Of a DNA stretch of 64,000 nucleotides, positions 19,182 through 30,226 are shown piece after piece. This DNA is from Pseudoxanthomonas jiangsuensis (lineage in GTDB: Bacteria; Pseudomonadota; Gammaproteobacteria; Xanthomonadales; Xanthomonadaceae), in contig NZ_PDWL01000005.1 in the NCBI RefSeq assembly GCF_010093185.1, positions 104,985-168,984 on the forward strand, in the 5' to 3' direction. The notes under the pieces are model-generated. The model saw only the letters and a program-made list of their open reading frames with translations, searched no databases and was not told the DNA's origin. Position 1 is the first letter of the stretch. Each line of letters starts with the position of its first letter. Made by a program: the position numbers and the translations under genes.

Positions 19182-20483
19182 TCACCCCGCCGGAACCGCC
19201 GGCCTGCCCTCGTCCGGCTCGCCGCTGGCCACCATCGTCGCCAGGGTCAGGTCGCCGCTCACGTTGAGCGTGGTCCGGCACATGTCGAGGAAATGGTTCA
19301 CGCCCAGGATCAGGCCGATGCCGATCGGGTCCACCCCCACCATCGCGCAGATCAGCGCCACCACCGGCAGGGAACCCGATGGCACCCCGGCCGTGCCGAT
19401 CCCGCCGAGGATGCACACCAGCATCACCATGAATTGCTGGCCCAGGCTCAGGTCGACCCCGAAGAACTGCGCCAGGAAGATCACCGTCACGCCCTCGAAC
19501 AGCGCCGTGCCGTTCTGGTTGGCCGTCGCCCCGACCGTCAGCACGAAGCGCGACACCTTCTGCGGCAGCCCCAACCGGTCGGCCACCCGCAAGGCCGTGG
19601 GCAGCGTGGCATTGCTCGACGCGGTCGAGAACGCCATCACCGCCGCCTCCTGGATCCCGCGGAAGAACGCCAGCGGCGAATGCCCCGCCAGCCGCACCGC
19701 CACCGAATAGGTCACGAACATGTGCAGGGCCAGCGCCAGCACCACCACACCCACGTACGCGCCCAGCCGCAGAAGCAGGTCGAAGCCGAAGATCGCCGCC
19801 AGGTTGAACATGAAGCAGAACACCGCGTACGGCGCCAGCCGGATCACCAGCCCGATCAGGGTCATCGAGATCTCGAACACGCCCTCGATCCCGCGCTTGA
19901 GCGTGGCCACCTTGTCGTCGGGCGTGAGCACCATGCCCACCCCGAACATCACCGCGAAGAACATCAGGGCCAGGATCGAGCCGTTGTCGGCGGCGGCGTG
20001 GACCACGTTGCTGGGCACGATCGACAGCAGCATGTCCATGCCGCGCGGCTGCGAATCGACGCTGGCCACGATCTCGCGGCTGCGCTCCACGTTCTGCGCC
20101 AGCAGCTGCTGCGCCAGGGCCGGGTCCACGCCCGCGCCGGGCTTGAACAGGTTCACCAGGACCAGTCCCAGCAGCACCGCCACGCCCGACAGGATCACGG
20201 TGTAGGCTAGGGTCTTCCAGCCGATCCGGCCGAGGGCGCGGATGTCGCCCATCTCGGCGATGCCCATCACCAGCGCCGAGAACAGCAACGGCACGATCAG
20301 CATGAAGATCAGATTGAGGAACAGGCGCGAGGCCGGCGTGGTCACGTAGTCGGTGAACGCCTTGACCCAGCCGGCGTCCGCGCCGACCGCCACGTGCACC
20401 AGCAGGCCCAGCAGCAGGCCCAGGCCGAAGCCCAGTCCCATTTTCCAGGGCATCGGCCAGGAACGGCGGGCGGCTGCGGTCAT
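19182..20483 (-). CDS. Dicarboxylate/amino acid:cation symporter (DAACS family)
   Basis: A 433-residue inner-membrane transporter with about eight helices and the glutamate-transporter fold. Typical segments are [20 protein letters not shown], the Ser-rich [20 protein letters not shown] hairpin, [21 protein letters not shown] and [21 protein letters not shown]. Members import aspartate, glutamate or C4-dicarboxylates with H+ or Na+. The substrate cannot be assigned from sequence. It is a single gene on the reverse strand. Confidence 0.92.
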   Translation of the reverse strand: MTAAARRSWPMPWKMGLGFGLGLLLGLLVHVAVGADAGWVKAFTDYVTTPASRLFLNLIFMLIVPLLFSALVMGIAEMGDIRALGRIGWKTLAYTVILSGVAVLLGLVLVNLFKPGAGVDPALAQQLLAQNVERSREIVASVDSQPRGMDMLLSIVPSNVVHAAADNGSILALMFFAVMFGVGMVLTPDDKVATLKRGIEGVFEISMTLIGLVIRLAPYAVFCFMFNLAAIFGFDLLLRLGAYVGVVVLALALHMFVTYSVAVRLAGHSPLAFFRGIQEAAVMAFSTASSNATLPTALRVADRLGLPQKVSRFVLTVGATANQNGTALFEGVTVIFLAQFFGVDLSLGQQFMVMLVCILGGIGTAGVPSGSLPVVALICAMVGVDPIGIGLILGVNHFLDMCRTTLNVSGDLTLATMVASGEPDEGRPAVPAG

Positions 20484-20526
20484 GCGGGCATTCCGGAAGA
20501 GGCAGCCGGCAGCTTAGCAAACCGGC

Positions 20527-22284
20527 TCAGGGCGACCGCAGGCCTTGCGGGTACAACGGCGGCAGAAGCTCGTCCACCGGCGCCGCCGATACGGTCCAGC
20601 GCGGGCCTTCGCTGAACGCCGCGCGCAGCTGCGCGCGCGCGGCGGACGGATCGCCGGCCCCCGCCCACAACGCACGGCGCATCGCTTCCAGCGCCTGGCG
20701 CTGGCGGGCGTCGGCTAGGCGCGCGAGCACCTCGTCCAGGTCGGCGGCCGGCGGCTCGGCCATCTTTCGCAGCAGGGCCACGGCCTCGTCGAAGCTTCCG
20801 GCATCCAGAGTGCGGCGCAGCTCTACCAGCGCCGGGCGCGCCCGCGGACGCGCGGATGGGTGATCGCCTGCGGCGGCTTCCATGGCTGGCGCGTACCGCG
20901 CACGCCGCAGCCACAATGCCCAGCCCAGGGTCAGCAGCCACAGCGCGCCGAACAGGGCGGCCAGCCATGGCCAGAAGCCTGGAGCGAGGGCCGGTGTGGA
21001 CAGGCCCGATACGATCGCCTCGTCGCCGGGGTCGGGCGCGGCGTCCGCGCTTGCCCGTGCCGGCGGTGCATCCGCGGCGGCAGCGGTGCCCGGCGCGCCC
21101 GGCGCCACATCCAGGTGCAGTTCCGGCAGCCGTTCCTGGCGCGCACGCGCGCCGGCGGTATCCCACCAGTCCATGCGTACGCCGGGCAGCCGCAACGCGC
21201 CGGCCTGCAGGGGCACCACCGAGAAGCGCCGGACCACGGTCAGCTGCGGGCTGCCGTCGACGAAGCGCTCGGTGGTCTCGGCGCGCTCGGCGAACACCTG
21301 CGCCCCGTCCACCCGCGGCGCGGGGATCTCCGGGAACTGGGCCGCGGTCGCACCCGGCGCCACCGCCTCGACCGCCACCTCCACCGCTTCGCCGGCGCGC
21401 GCCTGGGTGGGTGCGGACAGATAGCGCAGGCGCAGGCCGTGCAGCGGCAGCCACGGCTGCGGCGCGCCGTCGGGCTGGGCGCGCACCTGCAGCAGCTGCG
21501 CTTGGCCTGTGGCCTCCAGTTTGCGGTCGGTGCCGAAGAAATCGTCGAAGAAGCCGGCCGCGCCCTCGCCGCGGAAACGCGCCGGCGGCAGCTGCAAGGG
21601 ACCGCTGCGCTCGGGCACCAGCAGGTAGCGGCGCTCGACCACGTGGTAGCGGCGGCCGTCGATCTCGCGGCTGCTCTGCACGTCCTCGCCCACGCGCTGC
21701 AGCGAGGCGCCTTCCGGCGCGTCCTGGGTGAGCTCGCCGGACAGCAGGGGCGTGGCGTAGTGCAGGCGCACGCTAACGCCCACGCTTTGCTGCACGTAGG
21801 GCGAAGGATCGTCCACCCGGGTCTCGACGAATACCTCGCCGGCCGGCGTCCGCCGCGGCGCGGCCGCGGCCACCCGCAAGGCTAGCGGCGGCGTGCGCTC
21901 CTGGCCGACCCGCAGGGCCGGCACCGCCAGGGCGCCGGGGCGGCGCGGGGTCAGGGCCACGCCGAACAGGCTGCCGCCATTGCCGCCGGCGCCGCTGCGG
22001 TACGGCGGGCCGAGGACGAAATCGGCCTGCAGCGGGGTGTAGTCCGGAGCGACGCCGGCCTGGTCGGTCTCGATGTTGAGGGTGACGGCCTCGCCCGCGG
22101 CGGCTTCGCTGCGGTCCAGCCAGGCGCGGGTCGCTGCCTGGGCCGTCGGCGCCCAGGTCGCCGACAGCAGCGCTGCCAGCAGGACCGCCGTCCACGTCGC
22201 CACGTCGCTGGCGCGTGCCAGGCACGGCAGGAGGAAGCCATGCGTGCGCCGCGCCGCCCCCGTCATCGATCGTCCCGTGCTCAT
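20527..22284 (-). CDS. batD: BatD-like protein (oxygen tolerance family)
   Basis: A 585-residue protein with a signal peptide (ending near APTAQAATRAWLDRSEAAAGEAV). Beta-sandwich repeats make up the large periplasmic part, and one transmembrane helix (PGFWPWLAALFGALWLLTLGW) near residue 440 is followed by a cytoplasmic tail. The pattern DRSEAAAGEAVTLNIETD and the repeated GALAVPALRV/GALRLPGVRMDWWDT strands are those of BatD/oxygen tolerance proteins. It is the last gene of the moxR-bat operon, and its ATG overlaps the batBC stop (ATGA). The complex probably acts in envelope protein handling. The exact role is not settled for the family. Confidence 0.88.
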   Translation of the reverse strand: MSTGRSMTGAARRTHGFLLPCLARASDVATWTAVLLAALLSATWAPTAQAATRAWLDRSEAAAGEAVTLNIETDQAGVAPDYTPLQADFVLGPPYRSGAGGNGGSLFGVALTPRRPGALAVPALRVGQERTPPLALRVAAAAPRRTPAGEVFVETRVDDPSPYVQQSVGVSVRLHYATPLLSGELTQDAPEGASLQRVGEDVQSSREIDGRRYHVVERRYLLVPERSGPLQLPPARFRGEGAAGFFDDFFGTDRKLEATGQAQLLQVRAQPDGAPQPWLPLHGLRLRYLSAPTQARAGEAVEVAVEAVAPGATAAQFPEIPAPRVDGAQVFAERAETTERFVDGSPQLTVVRRFSVVPLQAGALRLPGVRMDWWDTAGARARQERLPELHLDVAPGAPGTAAAADAPPARASADAAPDPGDEAIVSGLSTPALAPGFWPWLAALFGALWLLTLGWALWLRRARYAPAMEAAAGDHPSARPRARPALVELRRTLDAGSFDEAVALLRKMAEPPAADLDEVLARLADARQRQALEAMRRALWAGAGDPSAARAQLRAAFSEGPRWTVSAAPVDELLPPLYPQGLRSP

Positions 22285-24107
22285 CGTCCCTCCCGCTGGC
22301 GCCGTTCGTGTTCGAGCCGGAACTTGGCCCGCAGCAATCCGCCCGGATCGTCCGGCACCCGCCGCAGCCAGGCCTCGTGCGCCTGGACCTGCTCGCGCGT
22401 GCGCGCATCGGCCGGATCCTCCTGCACCTGCGCGGGATCCGTGCCGGGGTCGTTCTGCTGCAATGCCTGCCGCATGCGTTCGCGCTGTTCGCGGTCGGCC
22501 TGTTCCTGGCGGCTTCGCGCCTGCGCATCGTCGGCCTGGGGCGGCGGCGCGGCGGAGGATGACGGTGGTTGCTGCTGCGACGACGGCTGCGGCGGCGATT
22601 GCCGGCCGGAGGAAGGCGTGCCCTGCGCGTCGGAGGACGGCTGCCCCGCCTGCGGTGGTGGGGTACCGTCATCGCCCTCCTGCGGCGGTTGGCCTTCGCC
22701 GGGGTCGCGCGACTGCCCCTGCCCGCCGCCGGACGGCGGCTGGCGCTTGCGTGCGGCCTCGACCACGGCACGGTTGGCGATGGCGTCCTCCATCCCCGGC
22801 GCCTGGGCCAGGGCGCGGTCGTAGGCGGCAATCGCGTCGTCGTAGCGGCCCTGCCGCGCCAGCGCATTGCCGAGGTTGTACTGGGCTTCGGCGCCGCGTG
22901 CGGCGGCGGCATCGAAGGCCTGGGCGGCGGCGGCGAAATCTCCCCCGCGGTAGGCGTCCACGCCCTGCTCCAAGGTCCGTTGCGCTTGCTGGTCGGGGCG
23001 TTGCCACCAGCTGCGTGCGCCCTGCGTGGTTGCCGCGGCGGCCCTTACCGGCGTGGGCGGTTGCGCCGCCTGCCCGGCCGCCCGCGCCGGCGGCGCGGCC
23101 ACCGCGCCCAGGCCCAGCAGCAGGGCCAGCGGCCAGGCCGCCAGCACCCCGGCGCCGCGGCGGAACGCCAGCGCCGCCAGCAGGGCCAGCGGCAGCAAAA
23201 GCCAATAGCCTTGGTCGAGCCAGGTGCGCTCGCCCTCGCCGCGCGCCTGGCCATCGCTGGCCGGCGGATCCAGCACGCCCAAGGCACGCAGGTCGCCCGC
23301 ATCCACCGTCAGCCGCGCATAGCGGCCGCCGCCGGCCGCGGCCAGCGCGCGCAGGGAGGTCTCGTCCAGCCGCGCGCGGCGGGTGCCGCCCTCGCGATCG
23401 CGGTACACGGCGCCGGCCGCGCTGCCCAGGCCGAGCACCGAGGTGCGGTAGCCCTGCGCCGCCAGCGCCGCGGCGATCCGGCGCGAAGCCTCGTCGGCCT
23501 CGCCGGTCAGCAACAGGATCTGGCCCTGGGCAAAGCCGGCCTGGCGCAGCAGCCCGGCGGCATGGGTCAGCGCGCGCTCCGGGCGCGCGCCGTCCACCGG
23601 CATCACCTCCGGCGCCAGCGACTCCAGGAACAGGCCGATGTTGCCGGCATCGGCGGTCAGCGGGGCGACGGTATAGGCGTCCTCGGCCCACGCCACAAGG
23701 CCGACCTCGCCGCCGCGGCGCTCGCGCAGCAGCAGGGCCAGCTTGGCCCGCGCCTGGGCCAGGCGGCTGGGCGGCAGGTCCGGGGTGGCGATGGCGCTGG
23801 ACAGGTCCAGGGCGATCACCAGCGGCGCCTGCGCCTGCCATTGCGGCTGCGCCTGCTGGCGCCAGCCGGGCCCGGACAGGGCCAGCGCCGCCAAAGCCAG
23901 GGCCAGTCCCACCCCGGCCAGGCGCGGGCCGGCACCCGCGCCGGCGGGCTCGAGCAGGTGCGGCAGCAGGTGCGGATCGACCACCTCGCGCCAGCCGCGC
24001 CCGCGCCGGCGGCGCCCGAGCAGCCAGGGGAGCGGCGCCAGCAGCAACGCCCACAACCACAGGGGACGCTGGAAATGCACGGCTTCCAGCCAGAGCGCAG
24101 GATTCAT
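22281..24107 (-). CDS. BatB-BatC fusion: VWA domain plus TPR membrane protein
   Basis: A 608-residue protein. Two N-terminal helices are followed by a von Willebrand A domain at about residues 80-260, then a helix pair (GYWLLLPLALLAALAFRRG and LAAWPLALLLGLGAVA). A TPR segment at about 395-460 (QRTLEQGVDAYRGGDFAAAA, AEAQYNLGNALARQGRYDDA) and a long Gln/Pro/Ser-rich tail complete it. Separate BatB and BatC proteins occur in other phyla. Here the two are one chain. The VWA metal site reads DLSSA instead of the D-x-S-x-S expected, so metal binding may be lost. Overlaps on both sides (ATGA) with batA and batD indicate translational coupling. Confidence 0.88.
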   Translation of the reverse strand: MNPALWLEAVHFQRPLWLWALLLAPLPWLLGRRRRGRGWREVVDPHLLPHLLEPAGAGAGPRLAGVGLALALAALALSGPGWRQQAQPQWQAQAPLVIALDLSSAIATPDLPPSRLAQARAKLALLLRERRGGEVGLVAWAEDAYTVAPLTADAGNIGLFLESLAPEVMPVDGARPERALTHAAGLLRQAGFAQGQILLLTGEADEASRRIAAALAAQGYRTSVLGLGSAAGAVYRDREGGTRRARLDETSLRALAAAGGGRYARLTVDAGDLRALGVLDPPASDGQARGEGERTWLDQGYWLLLPLALLAALAFRRGAGVLAAWPLALLLGLGAVAAPPARAAGQAAQPPTPVRAAAATTQGARSWWQRPDQQAQRTLEQGVDAYRGGDFAAAAQAFDAAAARGAEAQYNLGNALARQGRYDDAIAAYDRALAQAPGMEDAIANRAVVEAARKRQPPSGGGQGQSRDPGEGQPPQEGDDGTPPPQAGQPSSDAQGTPSSGRQSPPQPSSQQQPPSSSAAPPPQADDAQARSRQEQADREQRERMRQALQQNDPGTDPAQVQEDPADARTREQVQAHEAWLRRVPDDPGGLLRAKFRLEHERRQREGR

Positions 24108-25144
24108 GCCGCGCTCCTGCCGGCCGCCGTGCGCCACAACCCTGCGAGCAGGACCAGCAGCCAGGCCGCGGCCAGCGGCCAGGGGTAGCGTTCGATCCGC
24201 GGCCGCACCGGCGCGGCCGCGACCTGCACCGGTTCCAGCCGGTCCAGTTCGGCGTAGATGCCGGCCAGCGCCTCGGTATCGCGCGCGCGGAAGAAGCGCC
24301 CGCCGGTGGTCCGCGCCACTTCGGCCAGGGTGTCCTCGTCCACTTCCTCGCCGCCCTGCGGCATCGGCACCTGCATGCCGAAGAAGGAAAAGCCCGCCCC
24401 GGCGCCGCCGAAGGCGATGGTGTGCACGCGCACGCCCTCGGCCCGGGCCAGTTCGGCCGCCTTGCGCGGATCGAGCACGCCGGCGGTGTTGACCCCGTCG
24501 GTCAGCAGAATCACCACCCGCTGGCCCTCGGGCTGCTCGCGCAGGCGCTTGACCGCCAAGCCGATCGCATCGCCCAGCGCGGTCTCCTGTCCGGCCAAGC
24601 CGGCGACGCTGTCGCGCAGCTGGCCGCGGACCGAGGCCAGGTCCAGGGTCAAAGGAGTGAGCACGTAGGCGCGCTGGCCGAACACCAGCAGGCCGACGCG
24701 ATCGCCGGCGCGGCGGGCGAGGAAGTCGGCGATCACCGCCTTGGCCGCGGTCAGGCGATCGACCACCTGCACGCCCAAGCGCATGTCGGCCTCGTTCATG
24801 CTGCCGGACAGGTCCACCGCCAGCAGCATCTGCCGGGCCTGGCGCGGCGGCTCGTGGGCCTCGCCCAGCTGCTGCGGGCGGGCGATGGCGGTCACCAGCA
24901 GCAGCCAGGCCAGCGCCGGCAGCAGCCAGTGGCCGCGCAGCCCCGTTTCGCCGCCCGCGGCCACGCCCTGCAGGCGTTCGCCCCACGGCACGCGCAGGGC
25001 CGGCGCGCTGCTGCGCCGCGGCGGCAACAGCCAGTGCGCCAGCACCGGCAGGGGCAGCAGGGCCCACGCCCAGGGCCAGGCGAAACCCGCGAACCCGTCC
25101 AGCGCCTGGCGCACCACCGACAGCCCACCGGCCAGCATCTCCAT
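24104..25144 (-). CDS. batA: BatA-like VWA domain membrane protein
   Basis: A 346-residue protein with N-terminal helices (WAWALLPLPVLAHWLLPP, HWLLPALAWLLLVTAIA), a von Willebrand A domain and a C-terminal helix. The metal site is intact: MLLAVDLSGSMNEADM, then a Thr in AGQETALGDAIG and an Asp in VILLTDGVNTAG. VWA domains bind partner proteins through a Mg ion. In the moxR-bat cluster, the MoxR ATPase is thought to act on these proteins. Its ATG overlaps the preceding DUF4381 gene's stop by one base. Confidence 0.92.
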   Translation of the reverse strand: MEMLAGGLSVVRQALDGFAGFAWPWAWALLPLPVLAHWLLPPRRSSAPALRVPWGERLQGVAAGGETGLRGHWLLPALAWLLLVTAIARPQQLGEAHEPPRQARQMLLAVDLSGSMNEADMRLGVQVVDRLTAAKAVIADFLARRAGDRVGLLVFGQRAYVLTPLTLDLASVRGQLRDSVAGLAGQETALGDAIGLAVKRLREQPEGQRVVILLTDGVNTAGVLDPRKAAELARAEGVRVHTIAFGGAGAGFSFFGMQVPMPQGGEEVDEDTLAEVARTTGGRFFRARDTEALAGIYAELDRLEPVQVAAAPVRPRIERYPWPLAAAWLLVLLAGLWRTAAGRSAA

Positions 25145-25620
25145 CAGCGCCGCCGCTCCATCAGCTGAACGAAGCGCGCGCGCGCCAGGGCATGGGCGGC
25201 GTCGAACGCGCGCGCATCCACTTCAGGACGGAAGCCGCCCTCGAGCAGCAGGCGCCCAGCGCCAGCGCTGAAATCGAGGCCGTCGCGGCCGTCGAGGAAG
25301 CGCAGCCAGGCCTCGCCTTGCAGGTGTTCGGCGCCGGGCTGGGCACGTCGCGCGGCACGGCGCAGCCAGGCGGACATCGCCGCCAGCCTCTGCGGGCGGT
25401 CGCCTTCGCCACAGCCGGCATCGAACCCGCGCAGCCAGCGCCGGCGCCGCCACCGGCGCCAGGCCAGCCAGGCGCCCAACACCATGACTAGCAGCAGCAA
25501 GGCGGCCGTCAACCACCACCAGCCCGGGGCCGGCGGCCACCAGGATGGCGACGGCGGCAGGTGCACATCGCGCAGCGGAAGGCGGGCCGGATCCATGCCG
25601 TCAGGGCCTGCCGGCGCCAT
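25144..25620 (-). CDS. DUF4381 domain membrane protein
   Basis: A 158-residue protein with one helix near residues 35-55 (WWWLTAALLLLVMVLGAWLA) followed by a basic RRWRRRRWLRG stretch and a helical cytoplasmic domain (RLAAMSAWLRRAARRAQPG, AEHLQGEAWLRFLDGRDG). This is the usual DUF4381 layout in moxR-bat operons. I chose the ATG at 25618-25620, which overlaps the DUF58 gene by 20 bases. A second ATG at 25594-25596 (MDPARLPLRDVHLP) is equally plausible and would shorten it by eight residues. Function is unknown beyond membership of the cluster. Confidence 0.85.
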   Translation of the reverse strand: MAPAGPDGMDPARLPLRDVHLPPSPSWWPPAPGWWWLTAALLLLVMVLGAWLAWRRWRRRRWLRGFDAGCGEGDRPQRLAAMSAWLRRAARRAQPGAEHLQGEAWLRFLDGRDGLDFSAGAGRLLLEGGFRPEVDARAFDAAHALARARFVQLMERRR

Positions 25621-26646
25621 TGCCCCGGGCGGCGCCGTCGTATCCACCCGTCGGGAGTTCGTGCTTGGCGGCGGGTTGGGCTGGGCGCGCATCCGGGTCG
25701 TGCGAAGGCACCGCGGCGGCGGATCCCGGCGCCACGTCGACAGGCACCGGCGGCCGCAGCCAGGCGTCGGCCTCGGCTTCGGTGGACAGCGTCCGCACCT
25801 GCCAGCCCAGGCCCGGCAGGCTCGCCACCAGGCCCTCGGCGGGCGCGGCGAACGTCGCATGCCAGCGCCCGCGCACCGATGCGCGCTGCAATGCCAGCTG
25901 CAGCCGCGCTGCGCCGGCACGGAATGCGAGCGGACGGCGTGGCGGATGGATTTCCAGGGCGTCCTGCAGCAGCACCAGGGTCGCCTCGTGATGGCGCGCC
26001 AGCGCGCTCCAACGCGGCGCCGGCACCGCCGCTGCGCTGGCGGCATCGGCCAGCACCAGCAGCCGCGCGCCCGGACGCAGGAGCCGCTGCGCGTGTTCCA
26101 GCGCCACCTCCAGGCGGCCGTCGTCCGCCGGTGGCCGCGCATACCAGCGCGCCAACGCATCGAGCACCCGCATCGCCCCGCGCATGCCGGTGGCCGGCGG
26201 GATCGCCGGCTCGCCCGCGCGCAGGGCGGCGATGCGGTCGCCGGCCTGCAGCGCGGTCCACACCGCCACCGCGCCCGCGCGCGCGGCCTGCACCGACTTG
26301 AAGCGCGCGCGGGTGCCGAAGTACAGCGCCGGCGCGGTGTCGGCGACCAGCAGGGTGAGGCGCTCGCGCTCGGCCTGGAACAGCTTGGTGTGCGGGCGGC
26401 CGCTGCGCGCGGTCAGGCGCCAGTCCATCCTGCGCACATCGTCGCCAATGGTGTATTCGCGCGATTCGGCGTATTCCATGCCGCGGCCGCGCAGGTTCGA
26501 AGGCGCCGGCCCGTGCACGCCCAGGCGGCCGCGGCGCGGGGCCTGCACCCGCCGGACCTGGCCGCGCAGGGCGACCAGCTCGGCCAGGCTCGGGACGATG
26601 CCGGCCTGCGCCTCGGTCCCGTTCGCGGCGTCGCCGGCGGCAGGGT

Positions 26647-26650
<4 letters not shown>
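25601..26650 (-). CDS. DUF58 domain protein of the moxR-bat operon
   Basis: A 349-residue protein. The defining DUF58 block is GRGMEYAESREYTIGDDVRR followed by MDWRLTARSGRPHTKLFQ at about residues 57-93. The remainder is VWA-like (ERERLTLLVADTAPALYFGT). DUF58 proteins are constant partners of MoxR ATPases. A Pro/Ala-rich tail of about 40 residues closes the chain. Its start overlaps the moxR stop by four bases. No transmembrane segment is evident, in contrast to its neighbours. Confidence 0.91.
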
Positions 26651-27654
<1,004 letters not shown>

Positions 27655-27730
27655 GGCGCCGATTCTGACCGATCCGGCAGGCGGCGGGTTCCCCGCGGGT
27701 GAACCGCGGCCCAAACGGTCCGACCGGCCG

Positions 27731-27760
27731 CAACGAAAACGGGGCCCGAAGGCCCCGTCG
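27731..27760 (-). terminator. Rho-independent terminator of the pil operon
   Basis: ACGGGGCCTTCGGGCCCCGT on the reverse strand, a perfect stem with a 4-base loop, is followed by TTTTCGTTG about 25 bp past the pilQ stop. Confidence 0.8.
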
Positions 27761-27784
27761 TCCGTCCATCCGCGTGGCGATGGC

Positions 27785-29653
27785 TCAGCTGCGCTTCTCG
27801 ACCCGCATGACCTTCGGGGTCAGGAAGATCAGCAGTTCGGCCTTGTCCTTGCTGCGGCTCTTCTTCTTGAACAGCGCGCCGAGGAACGGAACGTCGCCCA
27901 GGAACGGCACCTTGGCCACGCTGTTGGCGTCGGTGAACTCGTACACGCCGCCGATCACCACGGTCTGGCCGTCGTCGACCAGTACCGCGGTATTGATCTC
28001 GCGGGTGGCGATTTCCGGGACCTGGCCGATGCTGGTGTCGATGTAGCGCAGGATCTCGTCCTTGAGCACGTTGACCACCATGAACACGCGGTCGTCGCTG
28101 GTGATGGTCGGGGTGACCTTCAGCTCCAGCACCACGTCCTTGAACTGCACGTTCGGGGTCGCGACGCCGGAGGTGCCGCCGCCGGTCAGGGTCACGTAGC
28201 CGACCTCGCGGCCCTGGCGGATGACCGCCTCGCGCTGGTTGGAGGTGACCACGCGCGGGTTGGACAGCACCTCGCCGCGGCCTTCCTGCTGCAGGGCCGA
28301 CAGCTCCAGGTCGATGGCGAAGTTGGCGCCGAGCAGGGTGTAGGCGATCGCGCCCGGGCTCAGGCCGGTGGAGGTGGTCGCCGGCAGGTTGAAGTTCAGG
28401 CCGCCGGGAATCTCGTACTCGCTGTCCTCGATGATCGTGGTGTTGTTCTCCAGCCCACCGCTGATCACCCGGGTGTTGTTGCCGATCCTGCGCCCCTGGA
28501 CACCAAAGCGAGCACCCAGGTCACGCGCGAACGAATCGGTGGCGATCACGATCCGGCTCTCGATCAGCACCTGGTCGACCGGGCGGTCGATCACCCCGAT
28601 CAGCTCGCGCATCTGCGCGACCTTCTTCGGGATGTCGCTGATCATCAGGGTGTTGGTGCGCTCGTCGGCGACCAGGCGGCCGCGCGGGGAGAGGAAGCCG
28701 TTCTCGTTGGTGCCGCCGCCACCGCCCTGGCCGCCGCTGCCGCCGATGCCCTTGGCTTCGGTCAGCGCCTTGAAGATGGCCGCGGCGGAGTGGTAGTTGA
28801 TCTGGATGTAGTCGGTGGTCAGGTCGACCCGGTTCTCCAGGTCGATGCGGGCGTCTTCCTTGGCCTTCTCGAACGCGGCCAGCTCAGGCTGCGGCGCGAC
28901 CCAGACCACGTTGCCGTCGCGGCGCTTGTCCAGGCCCTTGGCGCGCAGGACGATGTCCAGCGCCTGGTCCCAGGGCACGTTCATCAGCCGCAGGGTCACG
29001 TTGCCCTGCACCGTGTCGGAAGCCACGATATTGAGGTTGGATTCCTCGGCGATCAGCTGCAGGACGGTGCGCACCGGCACGTCCTGGAAGTTGAAGGTCA
29101 CCGGGCGTCCCGAATACGGTCGGTTGGCCAGGCGCGCCTGGGCGCTGGCGACGTTGTCGGCGTTGGGCGCGCCCACCGCCGGCTTGCCGGTGCGCGGGGC
29201 GATCTCCACCACGTACTCGTTGCCGGACTGGTAGGCCAGCGACTCGAACTCGCCGCGGGTGCTCAGCACCAGCTGGGTACCGCCCGCATAGGGCTTGGCG
29301 TCGATCCTCTGCACCGGGGTGGCGAAGTCGGTGACGTTGAGCGGGCGCTGCAGTTCGGCCGGCAGGCGGGCGTTGGCCACGTCGACCACGATGCTGCCGT
29401 CCTGGTTGCGCAGGTCCGGGGCCACGCCCTCGCCGTCGAAGCGCAGGATCAGCCGGCCGGCGCCGCCGTCGCCGCGCTTGAAGTCGATCTGGGACACGCT
29501 GGCCTGTGCCGCCTGCGCGGCAGCCGGCGACGTCGCCGGCGCGGCGGCCAGTGCGGTGGTGGCGGTCAGGGCGAACGCGAGCCCCAGGCCGCAGGCCCGG
29601 ACGATCGCCGGGCGCCTCAGCATGCGCAGGCTCTGGGCATTGGAAAAGGTCAT
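27785..29653 (-). CDS. pilQ: Type IV pilus secretin
   Basis: A 622-residue outer-membrane secretin through which the type IV pilus is extruded. A signal peptide (residues 1-36) precedes one AMIN domain (about 50-150), which anchors to peptidoglycan. The N0 domain (FNFQDVPVRTVLQLIAEESN) and N1 domain (ADERTNTLMISDIPKKVAQM) follow, then the secretin core with VLSNPRVVTSNQREAVIRQG and VPFLGDVPFLGALFK. A Gly-rich loop near residue 295 interrupts N1. It is shorter than the Pseudomonas protein because it has one AMIN domain instead of two. It is last in pilMNOPQ, 15 bp after pilP. Confidence 0.96.
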   Translation of the reverse strand: MTFSNAQSLRMLRRPAIVRACGLGLAFALTATTALAAAPATSPAAAQAAQASVSQIDFKRGDGGAGRLILRFDGEGVAPDLRNQDGSIVVDVANARLPAELQRPLNVTDFATPVQRIDAKPYAGGTQLVLSTRGEFESLAYQSGNEYVVEIAPRTGKPAVGAPNADNVASAQARLANRPYSGRPVTFNFQDVPVRTVLQLIAEESNLNIVASDTVQGNVTLRLMNVPWDQALDIVLRAKGLDKRRDGNVVWVAPQPELAAFEKAKEDARIDLENRVDLTTDYIQINYHSAAAIFKALTEAKGIGGSGGQGGGGGTNENGFLSPRGRLVADERTNTLMISDIPKKVAQMRELIGVIDRPVDQVLIESRIVIATDSFARDLGARFGVQGRRIGNNTRVISGGLENNTTIIEDSEYEIPGGLNFNLPATTSTGLSPGAIAYTLLGANFAIDLELSALQQEGRGEVLSNPRVVTSNQREAVIRQGREVGYVTLTGGGTSGVATPNVQFKDVVLELKVTPTITSDDRVFMVVNVLKDEILRYIDTSIGQVPEIATREINTAVLVDDGQTVVIGGVYEFTDANSVAKVPFLGDVPFLGALFKKKSRSKDKAELLIFLTPKVMRVEKRS

Positions 29654-29668
29654 CGTGCTATCCCCTAA

Positions 29669-30226
29669 TCATTGATCTTCGAGCGCGATGGAGGCCGGAC
29701 GTTCCAGCCAGCCGCCCGCACCATCAGGCACCAGTTCAACCAGTTCGATCCTGTCCTCGTGCACCGAGGTCACGCGACCGTCGCTTTGCCCCAGGTACGC
29801 GCCCGGGCGAATCCGGTGGGTGACCCGGTCGGGCGCCATCACCAGCGCGATCAGCCCTCCCCCCTGGCCGATCGTGCCGACCATGTCCAGGCTGTCCAGC
29901 GGGTACTGCTCGAGCGGCTCCTTGCGCCGGTTCGGGTCCGGGCGCAGGCCGGCGCCGCCGTCCGGATTGCTCCAGGCGTCGCTGAACGGGTCGCGGATGT
30001 CCTGGGCGGCGTACTCGAAGGTCTCGAACTGCTGCATGACCGGCAGCGGCGGCAGCGGCGGCGCCGGGCGCGCGCGCACGTCGGCCACCCACTTCTCCAG
30101 GTTCGGGGCGTCGCCCGGGGTGCTGGTGATGCCGCGGCCGCAGGCGCCGAGCGCCAGCACGAGCAACGAAGCGGCAACCAGCCGCGCGGCTCCGGTGACG
30201 GCAACGTTACGACGGTCCATGCTCAT
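29669..30226 (-). CDS. pilP: Type IV pilus inner-membrane lipoprotein
   Basis: A 185-residue lipoprotein with lipobox VLALGAC near residue 28. It links the PilNO alignment complex to the PilQ secretin. The family pattern is clear: FETFEYAAQDIRDPFS, RRKEPLEQYPLDSLDMVGTI, VMAPDRVTHRIRPGAYLGQ and DGRVTSVHEDRIELVELVPD. The start overlaps the pilO stop (ATGA). A second ATG two codons later (MDRRN) is possible. Confidence 0.95.
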   Translation of the reverse strand: MSMDRRNVAVTGAARLVAASLLVLALGACGRGITSTPGDAPNLEKWVADVRARPAPPLPPLPVMQQFETFEYAAQDIRDPFSDAWSNPDGGAGLRPDPNRRKEPLEQYPLDSLDMVGTIGQGGGLIALVMAPDRVTHRIRPGAYLGQSDGRVTSVHEDRIELVELVPDGAGGWLERPASIALEDQ

